Shown: one piece after another, positions 31,986 through 41,226 of the stretch
How the letters are laid out: each line of letters opens with the position of its first letter
Position numbering within the stretch: position 1 is the first letter of the stretch
Assembly: GCF_004683965.1 (NCBI RefSeq)
Contig: NZ_CP038436.1
Span: 62,001-126,000 of the forward strand
Direction: 5' to 3'
From: Nocardioides seonyuensis
GTDB lineage: Bacteria; Actinomycetota; Actinomycetes; Propionibacteriales; Nocardioidaceae
Length of the DNA stretch: 64,000 nt
Made by a program: the position numbers and the translations under genes
The notes under the pieces: model-generated
Database searches by the model: none
Seen by the model: the letters and a program-made list of their open reading frames with translations, nothing else
What the model was told of the DNA's origin: nothing

Positions 31986-34900
31986 ATGTCACGCTCCATT
32001 CAGCCGTCGAAGATGGGCGTGCGCGCATGCGTAGCGCTGGTCATCGGACTCGTCGTCGCGACCCTGGGCGTCGCCGCACCGTCGTACGCCGCCGCGCCCG
32101 AGGCGCCGAGCGGCCTCAACGTGGACCAGCCGATCCCCTCGACCACCAAGTTCAACTGGAACCGCTCCGAAGGCGCCGAGCGCTACGAGATCCAGGTGGA
32201 CGACGACCCGTCCTTCAGCTCCCCCGAGGTCAACACGGCCACGGTGAACTCGGTCTATGTCCCCGAGGTCGTGCTCAAGCCCTCGGAGAACCACTGGCGG
32301 GTGCGTGCCGTGCTCGGGACGGAGAGGTCGACGTGGTCCTCCGGCCTGCCGTTCAGTCCCCCGACCGTCAGTGTCCCCATCCCCTCGAGTCCGACCAACG
32401 GTGCCCACCTGCAGCAGCCGGGGAACCCCCCGTTGCTCTCCTGGACCCCCTCTCCGGGCGCGAAGTCCTACACCGTCCAGGTCGACAGCGACAGCGACTT
32501 CGTCGGCGTCGACGAGTACACCACGGAGACGACCTCGCTCGTCGTGTCCAGGCCGCTCGGCCTGGGAGACTGGTTCTGGCGGGTCATCGCGTCCAAGGGT
32601 CCGGGCATCGTGTCCGAGCCCAGCAGCGCCTCCTCCTTCTGGATCGACCCGCTCGCGACGCCGGTCATCACCGGGCCGCTCGGGTCCTCGCCCACCGTCT
32701 CCCCCGACGTGATGGACGTGGTGCTGGACTGGGACCCCGTCCCCGGAGCCGTCGGATACGAGCTCCAGGTGGCCAGTGCCGCCGACTTCAGCCCCGGCTC
32801 CATCGTGGAGGACCGCACGGGATCGCTCAAGCGCGTCTTCGGCACGAAGTTCTCCCCGCCGATCACCTACGACAACAACGGCTACTACTGGCGTGTTCGC
32901 GCGGTCGACCCGGCCGGCAACTCCTCGGACTGGGCGCGGTCGCAGGTCGACTTCAACCGTCACTACGACGAGGCGCCTGAGCTGATCTACCCGGCCGACG
33001 GCGCGACGAACGTCCCGGACCCGCTGTACTTCGACTGGAAGGCGGTCACGCACGCCTCCGAGTACGAGATCTGGGTCGGGACCGACGAGTTCTTCTCGCC
33101 CAACACCTACAACTCGTGCCGCGTCGCAGCGACGACGTACACCCCCGGGCTCTTCGCCATCAACGACACCGACCTGACGAACGTGCTCCCCAACCGGATC
33201 AACGAGGACTGCGACCCCGCGCCGGGCAAGGTCAACTACTGGAGGGTGCGGCCGCTCGACCGGCCCTACGTGAAGCCCGGCGGCGGAGACCTGCCCGGCG
33301 TGCAGGGCCTCTGGTCCCCCACCCAGAGCTTCACCTACACCGGCCTCGAGATGAACAACCTGCTCCCGCCCCACAATGCGACCGTCGACATCCCCTCCCT
33401 GAGCTGGGACGTCTCCCCGGGTGCGCTCACCTACCGGGTCGAGATCCGTAACGGCCTGGGCAACACGGTGGACAGCGCGACCACGCACGGCACGTCCTAC
33501 ACCCCGAAGGGCAACCAGCGCTTCCCCGCGGCGAACAACCCCTACACGTGGACGGTCTACGCCGAGACCGCCGAGGGCACCAAGTCCCTGATCCCTCAGC
33601 GCCGGTTCTACGTCACCGGTGAGCAGCCCACTCCGTCGGGGGCCGACCCCCTCACGCCCCGCGGCCCGGCGCCCGGGAGCACCTTCACCGGCCCGCCGTC
33701 CCTCACCTGGGAGCCGCACCCCGACGCGGCCTTCTACCGGGTGCACGCGCACAACTCCGAGAACATCCTCGTGCCGAGCGCGGCCTTCGGCAACGGCGCC
33801 GCCTACCCCTACGCCGCCATGACCGACACCTCCAGCGAGCTCAAGCGCGCCGGCACCTACACCTGGTGGGTGACCGCTCACTCGTCCACCGGCCTGGTGA
33901 TCGCGGAGGGTCCGGACAGCACCTTCCAGATCCGCAACTTCGCAGCGCCGGTGGGCCACAAGGTCGCCCTGGGCGGTCGTGCCCTCGACTCCAACAACCC
34001 GGGGCAGACACCGTGCACCCCGACGACCGGTGTGTGCACGGTCCCCGCGACCCCGGTGCTGAAGTGGGACAGGGAGCCGGGAACGGCCTTCTACATGGTC
34101 TACGTCAGCGAGGACCCGAGCTTCTCCAACCTGCTCGAGCCCACGACCGCGGTCCCGGCCACGACCAACACGATGTACACCCCGGCCCTGGACAACCGCG
34201 ACTGGACCTACGCGGACAACCAGACCGAGCGCCCGTACTACTGGTTCGTCCGCCCCTGCCGTGCCGTGGCGCAGTGCGGAGCGGGCCCGGTGGGTGTGGC
34301 CGGGTCGGCACAGCACACCTTCTTCAAGAAGTCGCCGCCGGTCACCGGTCTCGAGAGCACCGTGACCGAGCGGACCGAGGTCAGCTTCGACTGGGACAAC
34401 TACTGGCACGACCCCGAGTCCTCGGACCCTGCGGACAAGTGGCAGCAGACCGGTGAGGCACTGCCCCAGTCGGCGATGAAGTACCGGATCGAGATCGCGA
34501 CTGACTCCTCGTTCTCCCCGTCCTCGATCGTCGAGTCGGCCGAGGTCGACCAGACCACCTTCACCAGCACTGCGCGGATCTACCCCACGCGGACCTACTG
34601 GTGGCGGGTGCAGGCCATCGACTCGGACGGCAACGGGCTCACCTGGTCGACGCAGGAGGCCACCTTCGTTCGCTCCACGCCGGCGATCACGCAGCTGTCC
34701 CCGGTGGGCAACGCCCAGGCGCCGAGCACCACGGCCTTCCGGTGGGAGGCCCAGCCCTACGCCAAGGCCTACAACGTCGAGGTCTTCAGGAACGACGACT
34801 CCACCTTCTCCACGGCCAACCGCGTCGCCTTCGGCACCAATGTCCTCACCACCGCCTACACGTGGAACAAGGCGCTGGCGCCCAGCACCACCGCCTACCG

Positions 34901-36407
34901 CTGGCGGGTCCAGAGGGTCGACGCCTCCGGGAACCTCGGTGACTGGTCGAACACGGGACGCTTCTTCGTCTCGGCAGGCACTCCGAACATCGTCGCACCG
35001 GCCTCGGGAGGCCTCCAGGCTCCCAACGGTCCAGTGCTCGAGTGGGAGCCACTCGCCGGTGCGGCCAGCTACACCGTCACGATCACTCCGCAGGGAGTCG
35101 GATCCAACGTCATCGCGAACACGGTGTCCACGGCCTGGGCGGCCACGGCGAAGTTCGCCAGCGGGACCTACAGCTGGTCCCTCGCGGCGAAGGACGCCAG
35201 CGGCAACACGTTGGGCACCGCCACGTCGTCCTTCCAGGTCGACGCCGTGCTCGAGGCCGACCAGGCCCCTGCGATCCTCGCGCCGAACGGCACGGCCGTG
35301 GGCGACGAGCTCCAGGTCCAAGCTCCCGTCTGGGCAGGGCACACCGATGTGACCAACACCTACCAGTGGCTGCGTGACGGGGCTCCGATCATCGGCGCCA
35401 CTGGCACCGCCTACGTCCTGCAGGCCGCCGACTACAACAAGATGGTGTCGGTCAAGGCCACCGGGACCAAGCCCAACTTCGCTCCGGGAAGCTCCACCAG
35501 CGACGGTGTCCTGGTCGGCGCGGGCACCGCACTCGTGGCGACCTCGAACCCGGTCGTCTCAGGCTCGGTGACTGTCGGATCGACCTTGTTCACCACGGCG
35601 GGGACCTGGAACCAGGCTCCCAACGGCTTCCGCTACCAGTGGCTGCGCAACGGCGTCCCGATCGACCAGGCAACCACGTCGAGCTACCGGACCGTGGCCG
35701 AGGACATCGGACTGCCGATCAGCGTCCGTGTCTACGCCACCAAGACCGGCTACACCGACGGTGAGGCAGTGTCCGCGGCGATCGTCGTCGTGGGCGCGCC
35801 CGGCTCGGGTGGCGGCGGCGGTACCGAGACCGGCGGAACGGTCACGCCGACGTCGCTCCCGACGATCTCCGGGACCCCCGGCGTGGGCGCCTTCCTCTCG
35901 GTGAAGAACGGCACCTGGAACCCGGCCGCCGGCGTGATGTTCACGTACCAGTGGCTGCGCGACGGTGCACCCATCCCCGCTGCCACCTCGCTGATGTACC
36001 GCGTCACCGAGCAGGACGCCGCCCACACCTTGTCGGTGGTGGTCACCGGGACCAAGGCGGGCATGGCCAACGGCGCCGCGACCTCGCCGGGCGTGGTCGT
36101 GCCCAAGGTCTCCTCGACCACCTCTGTGACGGCCTTCCCGACGACGATCACCAAGAGCCAGCGCGCCAAGCTGACCATCAGGGTGACCGCCCCGGGCCTG
36201 ACCAAGCCGACCGGCAAGCTGGTGATCAAGGACGGTCGCAAGACCCTCAAGACCACCACGCTGAAGGCCTCGCACAACGGGGTCCGCACCTACAAGCTGC
36301 CGCGCCTGAAGGTGGGCAAGCACAAGTTGAAGGTGATCTACAAGGGCAGCTCGGCGATCAACTCGTCGAAGTCCAAGAAGCTCAAGATCATCGTCCGGAA
36401 GAAGTGA
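31986..36407 (+). CDS. Giant secreted multi-repeat surface protein (FN3-like, YQWLRxG repeats), 1473 aa
   Basis: Signal peptide 1-36 (ends APSYAA). About ten FN3-like repeats follow to about residue 1090. Each has a W-x-P-x-x-G-A-x-x-Y-x-V-x-V-type strand (FNWNRSEGAERYEIQVDDD, LDWDPVPGAVGYELQV) and a YYWRVRAVD-type strand. Then three Ig-like repeats with YQWLRDGAPI or YQWLRNGVPI, a Gly-rich linker GSGGGGGTETGG, and a Lys-rich Ig-like domain to the end (SKKLKIIVRKK). No sortase signal, so it may bind the wall through the basic domain. Likely adhesin or matrix protein. Shares an operator-like motif with the pilus genes. A strong terminator follows. Confidence 0.9.
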   Translation: MSRSIQPSKMGVRACVALVIGLVVATLGVAAPSYAAAPEAPSGLNVDQPIPSTTKFNWNRSEGAERYEIQVDDDPSFSSPEVNTATVNSVYVPEVVLKPSENHWRVRAVLGTERSTWSSGLPFSPPTVSVPIPSSPTNGAHLQQPGNPPLLSWTPSPGAKSYTVQVDSDSDFVGVDEYTTETTSLVVSRPLGLGDWFWRVIASKGPGIVSEPSSASSFWIDPLATPVITGPLGSSPTVSPDVMDVVLDWDPVPGAVGYELQVASAADFSPGSIVEDRTGSLKRVFGTKFSPPITYDNNGYYWRVRAVDPAGNSSDWARSQVDFNRHYDEAPELIYPADGATNVPDPLYFDWKAVTHASEYEIWVGTDEFFSPNTYNSCRVAATTYTPGLFAINDTDLTNVLPNRINEDCDPAPGKVNYWRVRPLDRPYVKPGGGDLPGVQGLWSPTQSFTYTGLEMNNLLPPHNATVDIPSLSWDVSPGALTYRVEIRNGLGNTVDSATTHGTSYTPKGNQRFPAANNPYTWTVYAETAEGTKSLIPQRRFYVTGEQPTPSGADPLTPRGPAPGSTFTGPPSLTWEPHPDAAFYRVHAHNSENILVPSAAFGNGAAYPYAAMTDTSSELKRAGTYTWWVTAHSSTGLVIAEGPDSTFQIRNFAAPVGHKVALGGRALDSNNPGQTPCTPTTGVCTVPATPVLKWDREPGTAFYMVYVSEDPSFSNLLEPTTAVPATTNTMYTPALDNRDWTYADNQTERPYYWFVRPCRAVAQCGAGPVGVAGSAQHTFFKKSPPVTGLESTVTERTEVSFDWDNYWHDPESSDPADKWQQTGEALPQSAMKYRIEIATDSSFSPSSIVESAEVDQTTFTSTARIYPTRTYWWRVQAIDSDGNGLTWSTQEATFVRSTPAITQLSPVGNAQAPSTTAFRWEAQPYAKAYNVEVFRNDDSTFSTANRVAFGTNVLTTAYTWNKALAPSTTAYRWRVQRVDASGNLGDWSNTGRFFVSAGTPNIVAPASGGLQAPNGPVLEWEPLAGAASYTVTITPQGVGSNVIANTVSTAWAATAKFASGTYSWSLAAKDASGNTLGTATSSFQVDAVLEADQAPAILAPNGTAVGDELQVQAPVWAGHTDVTNTYQWLRDGAPIIGATGTAYVLQAADYNKMVSVKATGTKPNFAPGSSTSDGVLVGAGTALVATSNPVVSGSVTVGSTLFTTAGTWNQAPNGFRYQWLRNGVPIDQATTSSYRTVAEDIGLPISVRVYATKTGYTDGEAVSAAIVVVGAPGSGGGGGTETGGTVTPTSLPTISGTPGVGAFLSVKNGTWNPAAGVMFTYQWLRDGAPIPAATSLMYRVTEQDAAHTLSVVVTGTKAGMANGAATSPGVVVPKVSSTTSVTAFPTTITKSQRAKLTIRVTAPGLTKPTGKLVIKDGRKTLKTTTLKASHNGVRTYKLPRLKVGKHKLKVIYKGSSAINSSKSKKLKIIVRKK

Positions 36408-36420
36408 GCTGAGCTCAAGC

Positions 36421-36456
36421 AGACGGCCCGCCCGGATCCTTCCGGGCGGGCCGTCT
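36421..36456 (+). terminator. Terminator of the giant surface-protein gene
   Basis: A perfect 16-bp stem, AGACGGCCCGCCCGGA with its complement, loop TCCT, 13 nt after the stop. Only a short T-poor tail (GCATTCT), normal for high-GC actinobacteria. Confidence 0.85.
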
Positions 36457-36484
36457 GCATTCTGGCGGGGACGTGGCGTGGCAG

Positions 36485-36490
36485 TAGCCT
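36485..36490 (+). promoter_or_regulatory. Leaderless -10 box TAGCCT
   Basis: TAGCCT ends 6 nt before the GTG at 36497. Confidence 0.5.
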
Positions 36491-36496
36491 CGCGCT

Positions 36497-37129
36497 GTGA
36501 ACTGGCTCGCCGACCACTGGCTCGACCTCCTCGGGTGGGGTGGAAGCGCGCTCTTGGTCTACTCGCTGCTGCAGACCAGCGTCCTGCGGCTGCGCGTGCT
36601 CAACCTGGTCGCCTGCGTCGTGCTCGTGGTGTTCAACTGGCTGCTCGACGTCTGGCCCATGGTCGGGATGAACATCGTGCTGGTCGGCATCAACGCGTGG
36701 TTCATCGCCCGGATGATCGGCGAGCGGCACGACGAGTCCGTCTTCGACGTGCTGGAGGTCTCGCCCGCCGACGAGTACCTCCGCCACGTGCTGCGGGTCC
36801 ACGGCTCCGACATCCTGCGCTTCAACCCCGGCTTCGTGCACGACTCCGGCGACGCGGACCAGGAGGCCTTCCTGGTCCAGAAGGGTGACGAGACCGTCGG
36901 GGTGATCATCCTCCGGGTCGAGGGCGACGACGCGCGCGTGCTCCTCGACTACGTCACGCCGCGGTTCCGCGACTTCTCCCCCGGTGAGTTCGTGTGGCGG
37001 CGCAGCGGCCTGCTCGCCGACCGAGGGGTACGACGCGTCGTCACCCCGGCCGGGATGGTCAACGCCTACTACGACCGCCTCGGGTTCCGGCGCGCCGGCG
37101 ACTCCTGGGTGCTCGACCTGCAGGGCTAG
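36497..37129 (+). CDS. YgjV-like membrane domain fused to an acetyltransferase-like domain, 210 aa
   Basis: The N-terminal part (about residues 1-75) holds three membrane segments of the YgjV type ([57 protein letters not shown]). The C-terminal part (about 80-210) is a soluble alpha/beta domain ending [20 protein letters not shown], which looks like the last part of a GNAT fold. Function unknown; a membrane-bound acetyltransferase is possible. GTG start is leaderless. Its TAG stop and the TAG stop of trpD on the other strand use the same CTAG tetranucleotide (37126-37129). Confidence 0.82.
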   Translation: MNWLADHWLDLLGWGGSALLVYSLLQTSVLRLRVLNLVACVVLVVFNWLLDVWPMVGMNIVLVGINAWFIARMIGERHDESVFDVLEVSPADEYLRHVLRVHGSDILRFNPGFVHDSGDADQEAFLVQKGDETVGVIILRVEGDDARVLLDYVTPRFRDFSPGEFVWRRSGLLADRGVRRVVTPAGMVNAYYDRLGFRRAGDSWVLDLQG

Positions 37130-38154
37130 GCAGCGGTCGCTGCCACCCACCGCTCGAGGGCCGCCCCCGCCGCTCCCGAGTCGATCGCGTCGGCCGCCTT
37201 CGCGATGCCCGCTGCGAGCGACTTCTCCACCGGCGCGGACGGGTCGTCGTAGACCGCGAGCGCGGCACCGGCGTTGAGCAGCACGGCGTCCCGGACGGGC
37301 CCGGCCTCGCCGGCGAGCAGGCGTCGTACGACGTCGGCGTTGTGGGCGGCGTCCCCCCCGCGCAGGTCCTCGGTGGTCGCGCGGGCTATCCCGAAGTCGG
37401 CCGGCTCGACGGAGGACTCGGTGACACTGCCGCCATGGACCCGCCACAGGGTCGAGGTGGTCGTGGTGGTCAGCTCGTCGAGGCCGTCGTCGCCCCGGAA
37501 CACCCAGGCGTCGATCCCGCGGCCCGCGAGCACCCCTGCCATCACCGGGGCCATGCGCGCGTCCGCACACCCGATCGCGACCGCCTGCGGACGGGCCGGG
37601 TTGGTCAGCGGCCCGAGGATGTTGAACGTGGTGGCGATGCCCAGCTCGCGGCGGGGCACCGCGGCGTGGCGCATGGCGGGGTGGAAGGCGGCCGAGAAGC
37701 AGAAGGTGATCCCCGCCTCCTCCGCGACCTCGGCCACGCGCGCAGGCTCGAGGTCGAGGCGGATGCCCAAGGCCTCGAGCACGTCGGCGGAGCCGGACTT
37801 CGACGAGGCCGACCGGTTGCCGTGCTTGACGACCCGCGCGCCGGCCCCGGCGGCGACGATGGCCGACATGGTGGAGATGTTCACCGACATCGAGCGGTCA
37901 CCCCCTGTGCCCACGACGTCCAGGAGTCGACCCGGGACTGAGATCGGGTTGGCCGCCGCGAGCATGGCGTCGGCGATGCCCGAGACCTCCTCAACCGTCT
38001 CTCCCTTGGCGCGCAGCGCCACGACCAGGCCGGCGATCTGCACGGGAGTCGCGGCACCCGCGAACACCTCACCCATCGCCCATCGCGCCTGCTCCGTCGT
38101 CAGGTCGCTGCCAGCGACCAGGGCGGAGAGGACGTCGGGCCAGGTGTGGGACAT
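37126..38154 (-). CDS. trpD: Anthranilate phosphoribosyltransferase, 342 aa
   Basis: Second step of tryptophan synthesis: anthranilate plus PRPP gives N-phosphoribosyl-anthranilate. The PRPP loop [19 protein letters not shown] (about residues 78-96), [20 protein letters not shown] (about 107-126), [11 protein letters not shown] and the metal motif RGDDGLDEL are intact, and the length is normal. ATG 38154 is preceded at 7 nt by TAGCCT, so it is leaderless; a longer frame exists upstream without support. No other trp genes are near. Its location beside the ctaE-qcr genes is common in actinobacteria. Confidence 0.96.
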   Translation of the reverse strand: MSHTWPDVLSALVAGSDLTTEQARWAMGEVFAGAATPVQIAGLVVALRAKGETVEEVSGIADAMLAAANPISVPGRLLDVVGTGGDRSMSVNISTMSAIVAAGAGARVVKHGNRSASSKSGSADVLEALGIRLDLEPARVAEVAEEAGITFCFSAAFHPAMRHAAVPRRELGIATTFNILGPLTNPARPQAVAIGCADARMAPVMAGVLAGRGIDAWVFRGDDGLDELTTTTTSTLWRVHGGSVTESSVEPADFGIARATTEDLRGGDAAHNADVVRRLLAGEAGPVRDAVLLNAGAALAVYDDPSAPVEKSLAAGIAKAADAIDSGAAGAALERWVAATAA

Positions 38155-38161
38155 GGCGGTC

Positions 38162-38167
38162 AGGCTA
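38162..38167 (-). promoter_or_regulatory. Leaderless -10 box TAGCCT for trpD
   Basis: TAGCCT ends 7 nt before the ATG at 38154. Confidence 0.5.
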
Positions 38168-38197
38168 GTGGCCGCGCCTGGGCGCGCCACGGCTGGT

Positions 38198-38611
38198 TCA
38201 GGACGTGGTTGCCGGGACGCGGCCGCGCAGCAGCGTGACGACCGCCTCGGAGAGCTGGAGCGGGTCGAGCGGGTGGGGCACGGCGGCCTCGGCCCGCGAC
38301 CAGGTGGCGAGCCACGCGTCCTGCGGCCGGCCGGTGAGCACCACGACGGGCGGGCACTCGTAGATCTCGTCCTTGAGCTGCTTGGCGATGCCGAGGCCAC
38401 CCGACGGCACGGCCTCCCCGTCGAGGATGAGGAGGTCGAGGCCACCAGCGTCGACGTTGGTCAGCACGACCGGCTGCGTCGCGACCTCGACGTACTCGAG
38501 CTCGGGGAGGTCGGGGTGCGGCCGTCGACCGAGGGCGAGGATCACCTGCTGGCGGGTGTTGACGTCGTCGCTGTAGACGAGGACCTTCAGGGGGGCAGTC
38601 GATGCGCTCAC
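38198..38611 (-). CDS. Receiver-like (response-regulator fold) protein, 137 aa
   Basis: Stand-alone receiver-type domain. [13 protein letters not shown] provides acidic residues after strand 1, [10 protein letters not shown] the candidate phospho-Asp, and [14 protein letters not shown] the Thr position. The Lys that normally precedes the cis-Pro is His here (AAVPHPLDP), so classical phospho-switching may be altered. No output domain. Conserved next to the cytochrome oxidase genes in actinobacteria as far as I recall; function unknown. GTG start at 38611 with TACGAT ending 6 nt upstream, so leaderless; an ATG at 38666-38668 would overlap the upstream gene's end. Confidence 0.78.
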   Translation of the reverse strand: MSASTAPLKVLVYSDDVNTRQQVILALGRRPHPDLPELEYVEVATQPVVLTNVDAGGLDLLILDGEAVPSGGLGIAKQLKDEIYECPPVVVLTGRPQDAWLATWSRAEAAVPHPLDPLQLSEAVVTLLRGRVPATTS

Positions 38612-38617
38612 CCCCGC

Positions 38618-38623
38618 ATCGTA
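38618..38623 (-). promoter_or_regulatory. Leaderless -10 box TACGAT
   Basis: TACGAT ends 6 nt before the GTG at 38611. Confidence 0.4.
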
Positions 38624-38664
38624 TCGCCGCGGGCCGCCATCGCCGTCCCGAGGCTCGTCGTGGC

Positions 38665-39585
38665 TCATTCGACGCCCGAGGAGCCGCGTGCCTCCTCGAG
38701 GTCCAGGCGCCGGTCCTCACGGACGGCCTCCTTCATGGAGGCCCGCACCCACTGGACGAAGAGCACGGCGAAGAAGACCATCCCGATGAGGTCACCCGAC
38801 GCCCACAGGATCCCTCCGGCACGGTGCTGGTCGTCCATCGGATCGGGCAACCACGCCCCCATCGGCCCGTCGCGGAGCGCGGTGTAGTGCTCGGCGCCCA
38901 GGAGGGTGGTCTGGTCCATGATCGTGATGCCGAGGAAGGCGTGGAAGGGCAGCGTCATGACGATGAGCAGCACCCGGAACGGGTAGCCGACCCGTCCCGG
39001 CACGGGGTCGATGCCCATGAGCGGCCAGAAGAAGAGCGTGCCCACCAGGACCAGGTGGACGTGCATCATCTCGTGCACGTACGCCGAGGCCAGGCTGGCG
39101 TCGTACCACCCGGTGAAGTAGAGCGCCCACGGCGCGGTCACGTAGAGGGCGAACGCGAGCGGCGGGAAGGACAGCACCTTGGCCACCCTCGAGTGCAGCA
39201 CCGCGAGCAGCCAGCGTCGGGGTCGCGCTGGCAGCGTGCGCAGCGCGAGCGTCACGGGGGCGCCCAGGGCCAGCGCGAGCGGCACCACCATCGACAGGAT
39301 CATGTGCTGAACCATGTGGACGCTCAGCAGGGTGGTGTCGTAGCGCCCGATGCCCGAGGCCGTGGCGACGAAGAAGGCCCCCATCCCGACACCGACGAAG
39401 GCGAGCGTGCGCCCCCACGGCCACGCGTCGCCCCGTCGCCTGAGCACCGACACACCGAGCAGGTAGAGCCCGGCGACCCAGATGGTCAGGACGAACGGGA
39501 AGGGGTCGATCCCCCAGTCCGTGAAGACGCCGCCCCACGTGAACCGGGGCAGGTCGGCGGGCGTGTCGGACACAGGGATGAGCAC
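38665..39585 (-). CDS. Cytochrome c oxidase assembly protein (caa3_CtaG family), 306 aa
   Basis: Polytopic membrane protein with about seven segments and conserved histidines in likely copper-handling positions: LLSVHMVQHMILSMVVPLAL, AYVHEMMHVHLVLVGTLFFW, and a PFHAFLGITIM segment. Family members assist copper-centre assembly of heme-copper oxidases. Divergent from ctaE, which fits that job. GTG 39585 is chosen: TAAAGT ends 7 nt upstream. A second GTG 12 nt downstream is possible. A frame running further upstream overlaps ctaE and is rejected. Confidence 0.9.
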   Translation of the reverse strand: MLIPVSDTPADLPRFTWGGVFTDWGIDPFPFVLTIWVAGLYLLGVSVLRRRGDAWPWGRTLAFVGVGMGAFFVATASGIGRYDTTLLSVHMVQHMILSMVVPLALALGAPVTLALRTLPARPRRWLLAVLHSRVAKVLSFPPLAFALYVTAPWALYFTGWYDASLASAYVHEMMHVHLVLVGTLFFWPLMGIDPVPGRVGYPFRVLLIVMTLPFHAFLGITIMDQTTLLGAEHYTALRDGPMGAWLPDPMDDQHRAGGILWASGDLIGMVFFAVLFVQWVRASMKEAVREDRRLDLEEARGSSGVE

Positions 39586-39592
39586 CCTGTGA

Positions 39593-39598
39593 ACTTTA
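39593..39598 (-). promoter_or_regulatory. Leaderless -10 box TAAAGT for the CtaG-type gene
   Basis: TAAAGT ends 7 nt before the GTG at 39585; back to back with the ctaE promoter. Confidence 0.45.
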
Positions 39599-39646
39599 TG
39601 ACGCCCAAACCCAGGGGGTCGGGGTGGCCTCCCGACCGACAACAGC

Positions 39647-39652
39647 CATAAT
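39647..39652 (+). promoter_or_regulatory. Leaderless -10 box CATAAT for ctaE
   Basis: CATAAT ends 6 nt before the GTG at 39659 and should drive ctaE-qcrCAB. Confidence 0.5.
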
Positions 39653-39658
39653 GAGCGC

Positions 39659-40309
39659 GTGGCGACAGCAACAGCGATTCCAGCATCCCGTCTGCACGGG
39701 CACCACGACCGGCCGAGCATGGTCAGCGTGGGCACGATCATCTGGCTCTCCAGCGAGCTGATGTTCTTCGCAGCCCTCTTCGCGGCCTACTTCACGATCC
39801 GCGCAGTGAGCCCCGACCTGTGGGCCCAAGAGGTCGAGAAGCTCAACATCCCCTTCTCCACGGCCAACACCGTCATCCTGGTGCTGTCGTCCTTCGCCTG
39901 CCAGTGGGGCGTGTTCGCTGCCGAGCGCGGCCAGGTCGGGCGCGGCGGGCCGATCTGGAAGTTCTGGGGCGGCCGCTCCGGGTGGGGACTGCGTGAGTGG
40001 TTCATCCTCACCTACGTCATGGGCGCGGTCTTCATCGGCGGCCAGGCGCTCGAGTACGCCGAGCTCATCCACCACGGGGTGACCATCCCGAGCTCCGCCT
40101 ACGGCACGATGTTCTACCTGACGACCGGCTTCCACGGGCTCCACGTGACAGGTGGGCTCATCGCCTTCCTGTTCGTCCTCGGTCGCACCTACCTCGCCCG
40201 TCGATTCACCCACGAACAGGCGGTCACCGCCATCGTCGTGTCCTACTACTGGCACTTCGTCGACGTGGTCTGGATCGGCCTGTTCGCCACGATCTACCTG
40301 ATCAAGTAG
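39659..40309 (+). CDS. ctaE: Cytochrome c oxidase subunit III, 216 aa
   Basis: Subunit III of the aa3-type terminal oxidase. About five to seven membrane segments ([56 protein letters not shown]) and the family signature [20 protein letters not shown], ending [20 protein letters not shown]. Short actinobacterial form. GTG start is leaderless. qcrC follows after 44 nt, so oxidase subunit III and the bc1 complex are made together, in keeping with a bc1-aa3 supercomplex. Confidence 0.95.
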   Translation: MATATAIPASRLHGHHDRPSMVSVGTIIWLSSELMFFAALFAAYFTIRAVSPDLWAQEVEKLNIPFSTANTVILVLSSFACQWGVFAAERGQVGRGGPIWKFWGGRSGWGLREWFILTYVMGAVFIGGQALEYAELIHHGVTIPSSAYGTMFYLTTGFHGLHVTGGLIAFLFVLGRTYLARRFTHEQAVTAIVVSYYWHFVDVVWIGLFATIYLIK

Positions 40310-40353
40310 CCCTACACCTCGGCCCGGCCCTACAAGAGACACAAGGACTCATC

Positions 40354-41226
40354 GTGCGTCTGCTCAACCAAACCGCTGGTCGCCTCTCCCGGCGCCGTCG
40401 GGGTCCGCTCGCGGGCCTCCTCGTGCTGCTGCTGGGGCTGGTGATGACCGGCGCCCTCTACACGGTGTTCTCCCCGGCGCAGGCGCAGGACCAGGCCAGC
40501 GACACCGAGCAGGTGGCCCAGGGCCGTGAGCTGTTCCTCGCGAGCTGCGCCTTCTGCCACGGCAAGAACGGGCAGGGCATCTCGACCGACCGCGAGGGCT
40601 ACCAGGTCGGTCCGTCGCTGGTCGGTGTGGGCGCCGCAGCCGTCGACTTCCAGGTCGGCACCGGACGCATGCCGATGATGAGGAGCGGCGCGCAGGCGCC
40701 GCGCAAGGAGCCCGTCTTCACCGACGAGGAGACCGCGGCGCTCGCGGCCTACGTCGCCTCCCTGGGCCCCGGGCCCGCCATCCCCTCCGAGTCCGACTAC
40801 TCCATCGAGGGTCTCTCCGAGGAGGAGCGTGAGGAGGCGATCGTCCGCGGTGGCCAGATCTTCCTCACCAACTGCACGGCCTGCCACAACTTCAACGGCG
40901 GCGGCGGCGCGATGCCTCGCGGCGGCTACGCCCCGAGCCTCCACGGTGTGGACCCCAAGTACATCTACGAGGCGATGCTGACCGGCCCCCAGCAGATGCC
41001 GAACTTCAGCAACGGCAACCTCGACCCCGAGGCCAAGCGCGACGTCATCGCCTACCTCACCAGCATCCAGGAGAACCCCGAGTACGGCGGCTTCGGCCTC
41101 GGCGGCCTGGGTCCCGTGTCCGAGGGGCTCTTCGCCTGGCTGCTCGGCATCGGCGGCCTCGTCGGCGTCGCAGTCTGGATCGCCTCCCACACGACCCGCA
41201 GCAAGAAGACCAAGGTGGAAGCGTGA
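40354..41226 (+). CDS. qcrC: Cytochrome bc1 complex di-heme cytochrome c subunit, 290 aa
   Basis: Membrane-anchored c-type cytochrome with two CxxCH heme sites, CAFCH (65-69) and CTACH (174-178). That is the actinobacterial arrangement in which the second heme replaces a soluble cytochrome c and passes electrons straight to the oxidase. N-terminal signal-like segment about 17-44 and C-terminal anchor about 258-278. GTG 40354 with AAGGA about 8 nt upstream. Overlaps qcrA by 4 bp (GTGA). Confidence 0.96.
   Translation: MRLLNQTAGRLSRRRRGPLAGLLVLLLGLVMTGALYTVFSPAQAQDQASDTEQVAQGRELFLASCAFCHGKNGQGISTDREGYQVGPSLVGVGAAAVDFQVGTGRMPMMRSGAQAPRKEPVFTDEETAALAAYVASLGPGPAIPSESDYSIEGLSEEEREEAIVRGGQIFLTNCTACHNFNGGGGAMPRGGYAPSLHGVDPKYIYEAMLTGPQQMPNFSNGNLDPEAKRDVIAYLTSIQENPEYGGFGLGGLGPVSEGLFAWLLGIGGLVGVAVWIASHTTRSKKTKVEA

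Noticed and set aside
31989..35342. A 1117-codon open frame on the minus strand opposite the giant surface protein
   Set aside because: Arg/Gly/His-rich with no domain, signal or ribosome site; a by-product of high-GC codon bias on the opposite strand. The plus-strand protein has clear repeats and a signal peptide.
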